Shown: in pieces, positions 32,401-39,117 of the stretch
Layout of the letters: each line of letters starts with the position of its first letter
Position numbering within the stretch: the first letter of the stretch is position 1
Notes under the pieces: model-generated
Told to the model about the DNA's origin: nothing
Databases searched by the model: none
Seen by the model: the letters and a program-made list of their open reading frames with translations, nothing else
Origin: Stenotrophomonas sp. 57
GTDB taxonomy: Bacteria; Pseudomonadota; Gammaproteobacteria; Xanthomonadales; Xanthomonadaceae
DNA: 64,000 nt
Direction of reading: 5' to 3'
Assembly (NCBI RefSeq): GCF_030291075.1
Contig: NZ_CP127407.1
Span: 2,478,001 to 2,542,000, forward strand
Translations under genes and position numbers: made by a program

Positions 32401-34824
32401 GTAGTCCTGTGCGGCGTTGACCGCCCAGCACGAGATGTCGGCCAGGGCGATGTCCAGGCACTTGGCCGCCCAGGCGGGCGAATCCTTCGGCAGCAGCAGG
32501 CCCAGCAGGCCACCCGGGTTGCCGTTGTTGATGTTGTAGATGTAGCTGTCGGAGGTGACGCCACCAATCAGTGTCAGGTGCGAGCTGCCGCCGGTGGCGG
32601 CGCCGCCGAGGCCATTGAGGGTGCTGCCGACCGGCGACAGATTGACCACCGGAAGGCCCAGCACGTTGACCGTCGAATAGGTCTGCATCACATTGGCGTT
32701 GCTGAGCTTGAGGTTGCCGTTGCTCAGGTAGCCATCGCCACCAAACAGGCTGGTGGTGGTCGGCCCGATCAGCTGGCCGACATTGCCGACCAGGCCGCCA
32801 GTGCCGATGATCAGGCCCGCATTCGGATCAGCCGCCGCCGGCGCCTTCGGGCTGGTCGGCGGAATGGCCGACGGTTTGGTCAGGCCGAGGCCGCCCAGCG
32901 TGCCGCTGACCAGGCCACCCACCGCAGTGCCCAGGTTGCCAAGGGTGCCATTGAGGTTGCCGTTGAGCAGGTTGCCCACGGCGCTGCCGACATTGCCAAG
33001 CGTGTTGCCGAGCAGGCCGCCCAGGCCGGTGCCGGTACCCGTGCCGCCATTGAGCAGGCCGCCCACCGCCGTGCCGACGGTACCGACGGTGTTGTTGAGG
33101 GTACCGCCCACGGCGGTCCCTACGTTGCCGACCGTGCCATTGAGCGCGCCGCCAACGGTGCCGCCCACTGCACCGACCGCGCCACCCGCGGCGCCAACTG
33201 CACCGTTGAGTGTTCCGCCAACCGCACCGACAGCAGGGTTGAGCGTACCGCCCACGGCGGTCCCTACGTTGCCGACCGTGCCATTGAGCGCGCCGCCAAC
33301 GGTGCCGCCTACTGCACCGACCGTGCCACCCACGGCGCCAACTGCACCGTTGAGCGTTCCGCCGACTGCGCCACCGACCGTGCCGACGGCTCCGCTCACG
33401 CCGCTGACTGCGCCCGTCGCACCGTTGAGCGCACCACCAACCACACTACCGACAGTCCCGACAGTGCCACCCACCGTGGCGACGGTGTTGTTGACCGTGC
33501 CACCGACGGCACCCACTGCGCCATTGAGAGTTCCCCCGACTGCGCCCGTCGCGCCGTTGAGCACACCACCAGCTGCACCACCGATGGTCCCGACGGTGCC
33601 GCCCACCGCAGCGACGGTGTTGTTGACCGTGCCACCGACGGCACCCACTGCGCCGTTGAGGGTTCCGCCGACTGCGCCACCGACCGTGCCGACGGTTCCG
33701 CCCACTGCGCCGACGGCCGTGTTGAGCGTGCCACCCAGGGCACCGCCTGCGCCGCCAACCACGCCCGTCGCGCCGTTGAGCACGCCACCAACTGCAGCAC
33801 CGATGGTCCCGACGGTGCCGCCCACCGCAGCGACGGTGTTGTTGACCGTGCCACCGACGGCACCCACTGCGCCATTGAGGGTTCCGCCGGCTGCGCCACC
33901 GACCGTGCCGACCGTGCCATTCAGTGCACCGCCCACTGCGTTCCCTGCAGAACCGACCACCCCGCCCACCAGGCCACCGACACCCAGCGCGCTGTTCTGT
34001 GCCGCAATCGTCGCCTGGCCTGCCAGCTTCAGGTTGCGGTCGGCGACCACCTCCTGCCCATCCGGTGCCTGCACGCGCACCTTGCCGGCGACCCCGGTAT
34101 CGAAGGCAGCCGTGATCGCACGATCATGGATTTCACCCGGCAGCTCCTCCTTGGCGGGCAGCGTGACCGCTGCCGTCGCCTTGGCCTGGCCCTGGGCGTC
34201 GATCTGATGGCCTGCCACCTTCAGCTTCGAATCCAGCGCCCCATCGACCGAAGCCTGCAGGCCCCGCAGTGCACCTGCCGGCGCGCCGCTGATCCCGGCG
34301 GCCGCCTTTGCACCGGTATCAATTGAAGCCACCTGCGCACCGCCAAGGCCGATGTTGGCTTTCGCGCGGACATCGGCAGCAAGCCCTGGGACGGCGACCT
34401 GCTTCGGCGCCGCGTTTGCGGCCACCTTTACCTGCACCGTAGCTGGCAGCACGTCACGCACCAACGGCAACGACGCGGTGCTCAACTGCAGGCCGACGCG
34501 CGCATCCGCGCTGATTGCCGGGCTGCTCTGGGCCTGGCTTGCGGCAGCGGCCAGGGCCACCTCGGCATCGACCTTGACCGGCATCGGCTGCGCGTACTTC
34601 GCAGCCAGGGCCTGCAGGTCCCGCAGCGACTGATTGGATTCCGAGGCGCCTGCGTGGCCGCTGGCCAGCCCGCACAGCAGGGCCAGGGCCAGAGTGGTGG
34701 GCATCAGCAGGAAGGCGCGCGGATCACGCGCGGCACTGCCACCGCTGTCGCCGGTGGCCAGTTCCGAGGCCACGACCAGAGCATTGAGCTGGCGGTTCCA
34801 TACACGCCGGTAGATGCGATTCAT
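29401..34824 (-). CDS. Trimeric autotransporter adhesin (YadA/Ata type)
   Basis: A 1,807-residue surface adhesin. The N-terminus has the long ESPR-type signal (MNRIYRRVWNRQLNALVVAS). A region to about residue 278 with Ala/Val-rich strands follows, then a glycine-asparagine repeat tract (about 279-648), then the YadA-like passenger: head repeats such as NSVALGYRSAALRG and NSIAVGAGSLAD, and neck/stalk units like TDAVNVGQLQASE. The last 90 or so residues form the trimeric membrane anchor, starting near TDERMGGFERDLRK and ending GVAVGAGIQW with the final aromatic. It binds host or abiotic surfaces. GGGGGAA eight bases before the ATG sets the start. It is co-transcribed with the TpgA-like gene and has phased repeats upstream, next to an AraC gene. 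Confidence 0.92.
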   Translation of the reverse strand: MNRIYRRVWNRQLNALVVASELATGDSGGSAARDPRAFLLMPTTLALALLCGLASGHAGASESNQSLRDLQALAAKYAQPMPVKVDAEVALAAAASQAQSSPAISADARVGLQLSTASLPLVRDVLPATVQVKVAANAAPKQVAVPGLAADVRAKANIGLGGAQVASIDTGAKAAAGISGAPAGALRGLQASVDGALDSKLKVAGHQIDAQGQAKATAAVTLPAKEELPGEIHDRAITAAFDTGVAGKVRVQAPDGQEVVADRNLKLAGQATIAAQNSALGVGGLVGGVVGSAGNAVGGALNGTVGTVGGAAGGTLNGAVGAVGGTVNNTVAAVGGTVGTIGAAVGGVLNGATGVVGGAGGALGGTLNTAVGAVGGTVGTVGGAVGGTLNGAVGAVGGTVNNTVAAVGGTVGTIGGAAGGVLNGATGAVGGTLNGAVGAVGGTVNNTVATVGGTVGTVGSVVGGALNGATGAVSGVSGAVGTVGGAVGGTLNGAVGAVGGTVGAVGGTVGGALNGTVGNVGTAVGGTLNPAVGAVGGTLNGAVGAAGGAVGAVGGTVGGALNGTVGNVGTAVGGTLNNTVGTVGTAVGGLLNGGTGTGTGLGGLLGNTLGNVGSAVGNLLNGNLNGTLGNLGTAVGGLVSGTLGGLGLTKPSAIPPTSPKAPAAADPNAGLIIGTGGLVGNVGQLIGPTTTSLFGGDGYLSNGNLKLSNANVMQTYSTVNVLGLPVVNLSPVGSTLNGLGGAATGGSSHLTLIGGVTSDSYIYNINNGNPGGLLGLLLPKDSPAWAAKCLDIALADISCWAVNAAQDYQVLMGDGAFANGSKEVVIGANARHELPKVDANVAFPGDGVNDPSNPTGVPTADYAARMGHSVIVGDSAVGTANGQTLLGAEATSNQANSVALGYRSAALRGAQASYTAYGLTAPQVSAGEVSVGTAGGGERQITNVAAGSVNTDAVNVAQLKGAISLINGVADAAVTYDLDAGGNPDYRRVTLGAGTGTTTIGNLAAGAVTAGSLEAVNGGQLAATNTAIASFFGGRAAFDPASGAFTAPLFEISAISTTGAIAKGLYENATDAFAAVDGSLVNLNTQITDIRNGGTKYLRVNSTGTEALATGTDSIAVGTNARATAANSIAVGAGSLADRANSVSIGAAGTERQVTNLAAGTAATDAVNVGQLQASEQGALRYDLNGDGSVNYASATLGQSGTATTLRNLGPGQVSATSSEAINGAQLFAANQAVATHLGGGAAVDASGVLMAPTYSINNIAANGTITKGSYNDVGTAFDAVSNSLANVADQAGEIDKLAVKYDVDGSGNVINSVSLKGTGTGAVKVTNVAAGSILAGSSDAITGDQLFSTNSTVANYFGGSTAYNGTTNLWTAPTFSISSIATDGTFTSGDYNNVTAAFTAVDGSLKVLNQRISNGGGSAYLAVNSTAAAATAAGAEAVAVGPQASAAGANSVAVGNGASSSAGNSVALGAGSVASVGAQAGYTGAYGQTGASNSAGEVSVGRTGSERKITHVADGSDDHDATNVGQLKNGVNYAIDQSKSYTDQKIQNITNVAGSFRANNTNNLADPSASGANSAAGGAGSAAAGANSTALGNGSQAQADNSVALGAGSVANRANTVSVGASGAERQVVNVADGTQATDAVNVRQLQASQQGTIRYDTTTNGATNFNSVTLGSTTSGPTTVRNVAAGTAGTDAVNVDQLKSGMAQTLDWSKAYTDERMGGFERDLRKTDNRASAGIASAMATAALPQPSEAGRSMASIAAGSYNGESGVALGISGVSEGGRWIYKFSGSTNSRGEAGVAVGAGIQW
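32881..33990 (-). repeat. Glycine-rich tandem repeat tract inside the adhesin
   Basis: About 370 residues of a low-complexity repeat built from 11-residue units such as GAVGAVGGTLN and GTVGNVGTAVG; units are arranged in larger blocks, and at the DNA level blocks near 33588-33700 and 33808-33920 are nearly identical. The period is 33 bases or multiples, so unequal crossing over or slippage would change length in whole codons and keep the frame. Confidence 0.8.
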
Positions 34825-34922
34825 GAGCACTTCCCCCGTAGGCGAACAACTGGAATGTCAGTGGACTTGCCGTTTGGCAGGTGACTGACATTTCAACGCT
34901 CGCAGCAGCGGTGGCGCACTTC

Positions 34923-35027
34923 ATTCCGGCACAGCAATCGCGCATTCCGGCAAATCCACGGCCGGATTCGGCAGCGGGCTATGCAGAAGCGGCAACGATA
35001 TCGGCAAGCGGATAGGCAATTCCGGCA
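34923..35027 (-). promoter_or_regulatory. Phased ATTCCGGCA repeats upstream of the adhesin
   Basis: ATTCCGGCA occurs at 34923-34931, 34944-34952 and 35019-35027, with close forms at 34966 (ATTCGGCA) and GGCA cores at 34991 and 35003. The first four GGCA cores are exactly 21 bases apart, two helical turns, so all sit on one face of the DNA. Such phased direct repeats are typical AraC-family operators, and an AraC gene starts just beyond. They lie 100-200 bases before the adhesin start. Confidence 0.6.
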
Positions 35028-35059
35028 GAAACCGCACCGGAAGCCTTGCGGCGCTTGGC

Positions 35060-36040
35060 TCAGGCCGGCTGCCCAATCTGCGCGGGGGCGCGCATCAGCG
35101 TATCGCGGGGCAGTTCGCCGAAGACCTTGCGGTAGTTGTCGGCGAAACGAGAGAGGTCCCAGAGGCCACAACTGAGGGCGATCGCCTTCACCGAACGACG
35201 GCTGGAGTCGGCCATCGACAGGCTGCGGCAGGCTGCGCACAGGCGCAGCATGGACAGGTAACGGTTGGGCGAGGTTCCAAACAGATCCTCGAAGGCATAA
35301 CGCAGGCCACGTTCGCTGACACCAGCGGCATCACATATCTCGTTCATGTAGATGTTCCGGCGCAGGTTGAGCCGCATGAAGTTTTCCGCCCGCTGCGCGA
35401 TGAGATAATGCGTGCGCCGCGCACGGCTGCAGCCGGGACGATCCGCAGCCCCTGCACCGAGCAGGGCCTGCACGTGCTCATGCAGCAGTTGTTCGGTTTC
35501 TTCAGTCTGCAGACTAGCTCCCCGCCCAAGCTGGAGGTGCAGCTGCTGATAATGCTGGGCGAGTGGCGCCGAATCATTCGCCAGATTGAACAGGGAAAGC
35601 GCCTGGCCCGCAGGTGGCGTGCTGCGCAGGCTCAGTTCGGTCAGCTTGCGCTGCACGCGCGCGACCGGCACCAGCATCAGGGTCATGTGCGTACCCGGGC
35701 TCAGTGTGAACTCGCTGATGCCTTCGGGCATCACGGTCAATGCCATCCCCGGCGTGAGTGGCACGCCGTGGCACCAGCTCAGCGTTTCATCGGTCGCGTG
35801 CAGGTAACCGAGCATCGCCCAGTCAGGCGGCAGCATGAAACGGCCGCGGCAATGGAAACCGCAGCTGATACTGCAGAACAAGGCCTCCTCATGCACGCGT
35901 GAAGCGAATGCCGCGCGCGGCCCATTGCCATCGAGCAGCAGCAGTTCGACATCGCACACGCGCAATACGCCGCTCAGCGTCGCCAGATCGATTGATCGCA
36001 GGCCGCCGTCGTCGCTGTCTCCCACCCCACCATCGACCAT
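35060..36040 (-). CDS. AraC-family transcriptional regulator
   Basis: A 326-residue AraC regulator. The N-terminal 200 residues are a sensing/dimerisation part without a clear family pattern; the C-terminal 110 hold the double helix-turn-helix domain (EICDAAGVSERGLRYAFEDLFG, then NRYLSMLRLCAACRSL and the final DLSRFADNYRKVFGELP). The ATG at 36040 (MVDGGVG) has a GGGGGG stretch about 12 bases upstream; a much longer frame runs to 36289 but lacks a site. The gene lies between the adhesin and the tad locus, on the adhesin strand. The adhesin promoter has phased direct repeats and the tad region an ATTCGGCA-like palindrome, so it may control both; this is inference. Confidence 0.87.
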   Translation of the reverse strand: MVDGGVGDSDDGGLRSIDLATLSGVLRVCDVELLLLDGNGPRAAFASRVHEEALFCSISCGFHCRGRFMLPPDWAMLGYLHATDETLSWCHGVPLTPGMALTVMPEGISEFTLSPGTHMTLMLVPVARVQRKLTELSLRSTPPAGQALSLFNLANDSAPLAQHYQQLHLQLGRGASLQTEETEQLLHEHVQALLGAGAADRPGCSRARRTHYLIAQRAENFMRLNLRRNIYMNEICDAAGVSERGLRYAFEDLFGTSPNRYLSMLRLCAACRSLSMADSSRRSVKAIALSCGLWDLSRFADNYRKVFGELPRDTLMRAPAQIGQPA

Positions 36041-36272
36041 GACAGTGTCGTCCCCCCGTTGATCCGCCACATGCCGTGGCCCCCACTGCCTTACAGGGCC
36101 ACACCACTCCAGAAACCTGCGCCGTCGCCCGGCTGGGTGCGACCGATGCCCCGCGACCAGACCTGGTAAAAGCCACAGCTTGAAAGCGAGTATGCCCGAT
36201 AATCCCTCACGGTAAACCCACTTACTGGACTGAAGAAAATAGATACACAGGTGAAGAAAATGTGGTTGCCAG

Positions 36273-36288
36273 TGGCACGGCTTTCGCA
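36273..36288 (+). promoter_or_regulatory. Sigma-54-like promoter upstream of the tad locus
   Basis: TGGCACGGCTTTCGCA compared with TGGCACG-N4-TTGCW: all positions agree except one T to C in the -12 part, and the GG and GC dinucleotides have the correct 12-base spacing. It faces flp but lies about 440 bases before it, so a long leader would follow. No enhancer-binding protein gene is in the window. Confidence 0.4.
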
Positions 36289-36382
36289 TGCGGCATTTGC
36301 AGCATCACATTATCTGCACCTCGATGAATCGTTTTGCCTTCAAACGGCCATGCGTCACAGAAACCGCCTGACCACTTAAGGG

Positions 36383-36401
36383 TTCGGCGAATTCTGCCGA
36401 A
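36383..36401. promoter_or_regulatory. Palindrome TTCGGC-GAATTCT-GCCGAA in the tad upstream region
   Basis: The two arms TTCGGC and GCCGAA are seven bases apart; read on either strand they contain ATTCGGCA-like sequence, the same core that recurs upstream of the adhesin. It is 330 bases before flp and 340 before the AraC start. Confidence 0.5.
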
Positions 36402-36730
36402 TTTGCATATAGGTTCCGGTTGCAGCCAACCGCCATTCAGGCAAAGTCGATAACACGGTGATCCGGCCAGCGAAAACGGCCACACCTGGGGGAGCGCATG
36501 ACCACGACCGTATCGCAGCACGAATCGATCACCGGCGCCACGCCGCGTGGTTGCGATATTGCGGCCGGCACTTTCCCCGGATTTGATCGCCCAGCATGAG
36601 TATGGCGGGTCATGACCCGTCATGCCTCCCCGCCAGGACGTGCGGGGCCCACGGACGATCCCGGCGGAGCCGGGCCAACGCCCAACAGGTGTCCTGCATC
36701 TGCAGGCAACAAGTAGAGGGAGACAAGGCC

Positions 36731-36931
36731 ATGAACGCATCCATCCGCAAGTTCCTGAAGGAAGAAGATGGTGTCACCGCACTCGAGTACGGGCTGCTGG
36801 CCGCCGTCATCGCCGGCATCCTCATCGCGGTTGGCAACAAGGAGATCAAGGGGTTCTTCGAAACGCTGTTCAAGAATCTCTCCGACCTTGCCACCAAGGC
36901 CTCCGGGTCCGCGCCGGCAACCGGCGGCTGA
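36731..36931 (+). CDS. flp: Flp-type (type IVb) major pilin
   Basis: A 66-residue pilin precursor. After a short leader the cleavage site is EEDG-VTALEYG, with Glu at +5 of the mature protein in TALEYG, and the hydrophobic helix LLAAVIAGILIAVGN follows, then a short hydrophilic tail. Flp monomers assemble into adhesive bundle-forming pili through the Tad machine encoded downstream. The length is normal for Flp. A strong GAGGGAG site precedes the ATG, fitting high expression. A hairpin right after the stop may protect the message. There is only one flp gene in this locus; several loci carry two. Confidence 0.93.
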   Translation: MNASIRKFLKEEDGVTALEYGLLAAVIAGILIAVGNKEIKGFFETLFKNLSDLATKASGSAPATGG

Positions 36932-36937
36932 GCCGGT
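36920..36937 (+). promoter_or_regulatory. Hairpin at the flp stop codon
   Basis: ACCGGC (36920-36925), loop GGCTGA holding the TGA stop, GCCGGT (36932-36937). A GC-only hairpin right at the end of a highly expressed pilin gene could slow decay of the flp message or dampen read-through into tadV. It has no T run. Confidence 0.45.
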
Positions 36938-37019
36938 ACGCAGGCACTTCCCTGTCGCAATGCGGGGGGCCTGCACGGGGCAACAGCAGAGCGTCCAGTG
37001 ACGGGCGACGGAGTGTGCG

Positions 37020-37565
37020 ATGACTGTGCTGGGACTATTGGCCATCGGCCTGTGCCTGCGGATCGCCATCAGCGATCTGTATGCCCGCCGGGTGCCCAAT
37101 ACCTGGCTGTTGTCTGCGGCCGTGATTGCCATCGCATTGATCATCGCGGGGCAGTTCAGCGCGCCGCGCCAGCCGTGGCGTGCCCACGCAGCCGGCGCGG
37201 CGCTCGGGCTGGTGGCGCTGCTGCCGTTCTACGCCATCCGCTGGATGGGCGCCGGCGACGTCAAGTTCTTCGCGGTGCTGGGCCTGCTGCTGGGCTGGAA
37301 GGCGCTGCTGCCGATCTGGGTAGTGGCCAGCCTGGCGGCGGGACTGCACGCAGCGCTGATCATTGCTGGCCGCCGCTTGGGCGTGATGCTGCCCGGTGGC
37401 CTTCAGATGCAGGTCAACCGCGCCAGCAGCCTGTGGCAATCGCACCCGGCCCTGCGTGACATGCAGGCGGCCCGCCAAGGCCGGCGCGGCATCCCCTATG
37501 CCGCTTACCTGGCCATCGCCGGCATCGGCTGGGTCCTGGCAAGCGTCTATGGAGGCATGGCATGA
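37020..37565 (+). CDS. tadV: Prepilin peptidase TadV/CpaA
   Basis: A 181-residue inner membrane aspartic peptidase (A24 type) that removes the leader of Flp and pseudopilins. The two catalytic Asp positions are in ISDLYARRVPN (residue about 19) and GAGDVKFF (about 80), in about five or six hydrophobic segments. It lacks the N-terminal methylase domain of the larger PilD enzymes, which is the Tad type. It starts 89 bases after flp with GGAG before the ATG, and its stop overlaps the next start, so translation is coupled. Confidence 0.9.
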   Translation: MTVLGLLAIGLCLRIAISDLYARRVPNTWLLSAAVIAIALIIAGQFSAPRQPWRAHAAGAALGLVALLPFYAIRWMGAGDVKFFAVLGLLLGWKALLPIWVVASLAAGLHAALIIAGRRLGVMLPGGLQMQVNRASSLWQSHPALRDMQAARQGRRGIPYAAYLAIAGIGWVLASVYGGMA

Positions 37566-38038
37566 ACATCCGCAATCCACGGCACCAACGGGGCGTGGCC
37601 AGCATCGAATTCGCGCTGATGCTGATGCTGGGCCTGCTGCCACTGCTGTTGTTCACGTTCTCCGGCGTGATGATCATGGCCGCACAACAGACCTTGGCGA
37701 CGGCCTCGGCCGAGGGCGCGCGCGCTTCATTGCGCTATGGCAGCGCCAATGAACGGCGCACCGCCGCCTGCGTCGCCGCCCGCAGCTCGATGCAGTGGCT
37801 GTTGAACTTCTCTGGTCAGGGTGTGGACTGCAGCAACGGCGGCAGCAACGCCATCGTGGTCTCTGCCCAGTCTCCCTGCGTCGGCCTGGCCACGGCCCAG
37901 TGCATGACGGTGACGGTCAGCTATGACTACGCCAGCCATCCCTTCCTGCCTGGCACCGCCACGCTTTACAAGTGGGTGATGCAGGCTCCCATCCGTAGTG
38001 TCGCGGTCGCCCAGCTCGACCTCGGCAGCGGCAACTGA
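37562..38038 (+). CDS. tadE: TadE-like pseudopilin
   Basis: A 158-residue minor pseudopilin. A short positive leader (RNPRHQRG) with the prepilin cleavage site RG-VASIEFALM is followed by one hydrophobic helix (about 12-40); the mature part is mainly periplasmic with several Cys (QSPC, AQCMTV) able to form disulfides. TadE and TadF take part in pilus assembly and are processed by TadV. The ATG overlaps the tadV stop by four bases. It is shorter than many TadE proteins but fits the family. Confidence 0.86.
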   Translation: MNIRNPRHQRGVASIEFALMLMLGLLPLLLFTFSGVMIMAAQQTLATASAEGARASLRYGSANERRTAACVAARSSMQWLLNFSGQGVDCSNGGSNAIVVSAQSPCVGLATAQCMTVTVSYDYASHPFLPGTATLYKWVMQAPIRSVAVAQLDLGSGN

Positions 38039-38061
38039 CGATCGGTACAGGAGACGGTTCC

Positions 38062-39099
38062 ATGCTCAAGTTGACCCGCATCGCTGCCGTCGCCCTGATC
38101 GGGCTGGCCGTGCTGCTGGCCGTGATCGCCCTGATGATAGGGCGCAAACCGGCCGCGCCAGCGACGGCCGCCCCCGTCGCCCACAGCGAAGCCCAGGCGA
38201 TCACCGTGGTCGAGGCTGTCGCCCGCCTGCCTGCGGGTGAACCGATCACCGCCAACGGCTTGCGCCTGGCGCAGCGGACCACGCCAGTGGCAGGTGCCGC
38301 CACCAGCATCTCCGCCGTGGTCGGCAAGGTCCCGGTGCAGGACATTGCCGAAGGCACCGCCATCAGCAGCAGCGCGCTGGCCCAAGGCTTCTCGCTGCAG
38401 CTGCGTGCGGGTGAGCGCGCCCTGGCCGTGCCGGTGGACGAACTGGTCGGCGCCGGAAACCGCATCCTGCCGGGTGATTTCGTGGATGTCTTCCTCAACC
38501 TGCGCAATGCCCAGCCCAACGCCAGCGGTCCGGCAGAGGCGGCGCAGACCCGACTGCTGCTGTCACGGCTGCGCGTGCTCAGCTACGGCCAACAGGACAT
38601 CGCGCCGGTCACCGGCGATGCCATCGCCGGCAACGAAGGCGATACCCGCAACGACCCCCGCGCCGCCGACATCACCGGCAATGGCAGCAGCCATGCCTCG
38701 GGCAACGAGGCCACCCAGCCGGCACGCAGCGCGGTGCTGGCAGTGCCGGTGGCCGATGCCAACCGGCTGCTGCTGGGTGCGCAGCAGGGAAAGCTGTTCC
38801 TGGCCCTGCGCAACCCGGCTGACACGGGGCAACCCGACCTTGCACTGTTTCCACAGGCGCGTGGGGTGATCGATCCCCTGCGTGGCCTAGACGCCGAACA
38901 GCAGCTCGCGCTGCAGCGGCCGGAGAACCATGCCTTCGCCGGCATCGATGGCGATGCTCTGGCCGGCCGCGGCAACACGCCGGCCCGCAGCAACCCGGAG
39001 ACTCCGGCGCGTGCGCCGGCGGCTCGACGCAGCGCACCGCGTGCGTCGGGCATCGAGATCATCCGTGGCGACAGCTCCGCCCCTCGTGGTTCCCTTTGA
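38062..39099 (+). CDS. cpaB: Flp pilus assembly protein CpaB/RcpC
   Basis: A 345-residue protein with one N-terminal membrane helix (VALIGLAVLLAVIALMI) and a periplasmic part. It carries the SAF-type fold found in CpaB/RcpC (ERALAVPVDELVGAGNRILPGDFVDVFLNL, short form: GAGNRILPGDFVDVFL, about 125-140), then a long low-complexity segment and an Arg/Ala-rich end. CpaB is thought to link the inner membrane machine with the secretin, perhaps by binding peptidoglycan. AGGAG lies before the ATG. It follows tadE at a short distance and precedes the secretin gene. Confidence 0.88.
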   Translation: MLKLTRIAAVALIGLAVLLAVIALMIGRKPAAPATAAPVAHSEAQAITVVEAVARLPAGEPITANGLRLAQRTTPVAGAATSISAVVGKVPVQDIAEGTAISSSALAQGFSLQLRAGERALAVPVDELVGAGNRILPGDFVDVFLNLRNAQPNASGPAEAAQTRLLLSRLRVLSYGQQDIAPVTGDAIAGNEGDTRNDPRAADITGNGSSHASGNEATQPARSAVLAVPVADANRLLLGAQQGKLFLALRNPADTGQPDLALFPQARGVIDPLRGLDAEQQLALQRPENHAFAGIDGDALAGRGNTPARSNPETPARAPAARRSAPRASGIEIIRGDSSAPRGSL

Positions 39100-39117
39100 C
39101 CTGCATCGAGTGCATCC

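Larger units (their letters stand above)
36041..36730. other. 690-base intergenic region between the AraC gene and the flp pilin gene
   Basis: No gene is convincing here. It must contain the leftward AraC promoter and the rightward flp/tad promoter. A sigma-54-like site lies at 36273-36288, an ATTCGGCA-related palindrome at 36383-36401 and GAGGGAG ribosome site just before flp. Base composition is lower in GC than the coding neighbours between about 36200 and 36440. The rest shows no palindrome or repeat that I could recognise. Confidence 0.55.

Noticed and set aside
29914..34326. Very long open frame (about 1,470 codons) on the plus strand opposite the adhesin
   Set aside because: The repetitive Gly/Val/Ala codons of the adhesin leave the opposite frame free of stops. 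It has no ribosome site or family features, and the adhesin frame has signal, head repeats and anchor.
36041..36730. Searched for a small gene or small RNA in the 690-base gap
   Set aside because: The frames present lack ribosome sites and conserved features; a small RNA cannot be judged without expression data.
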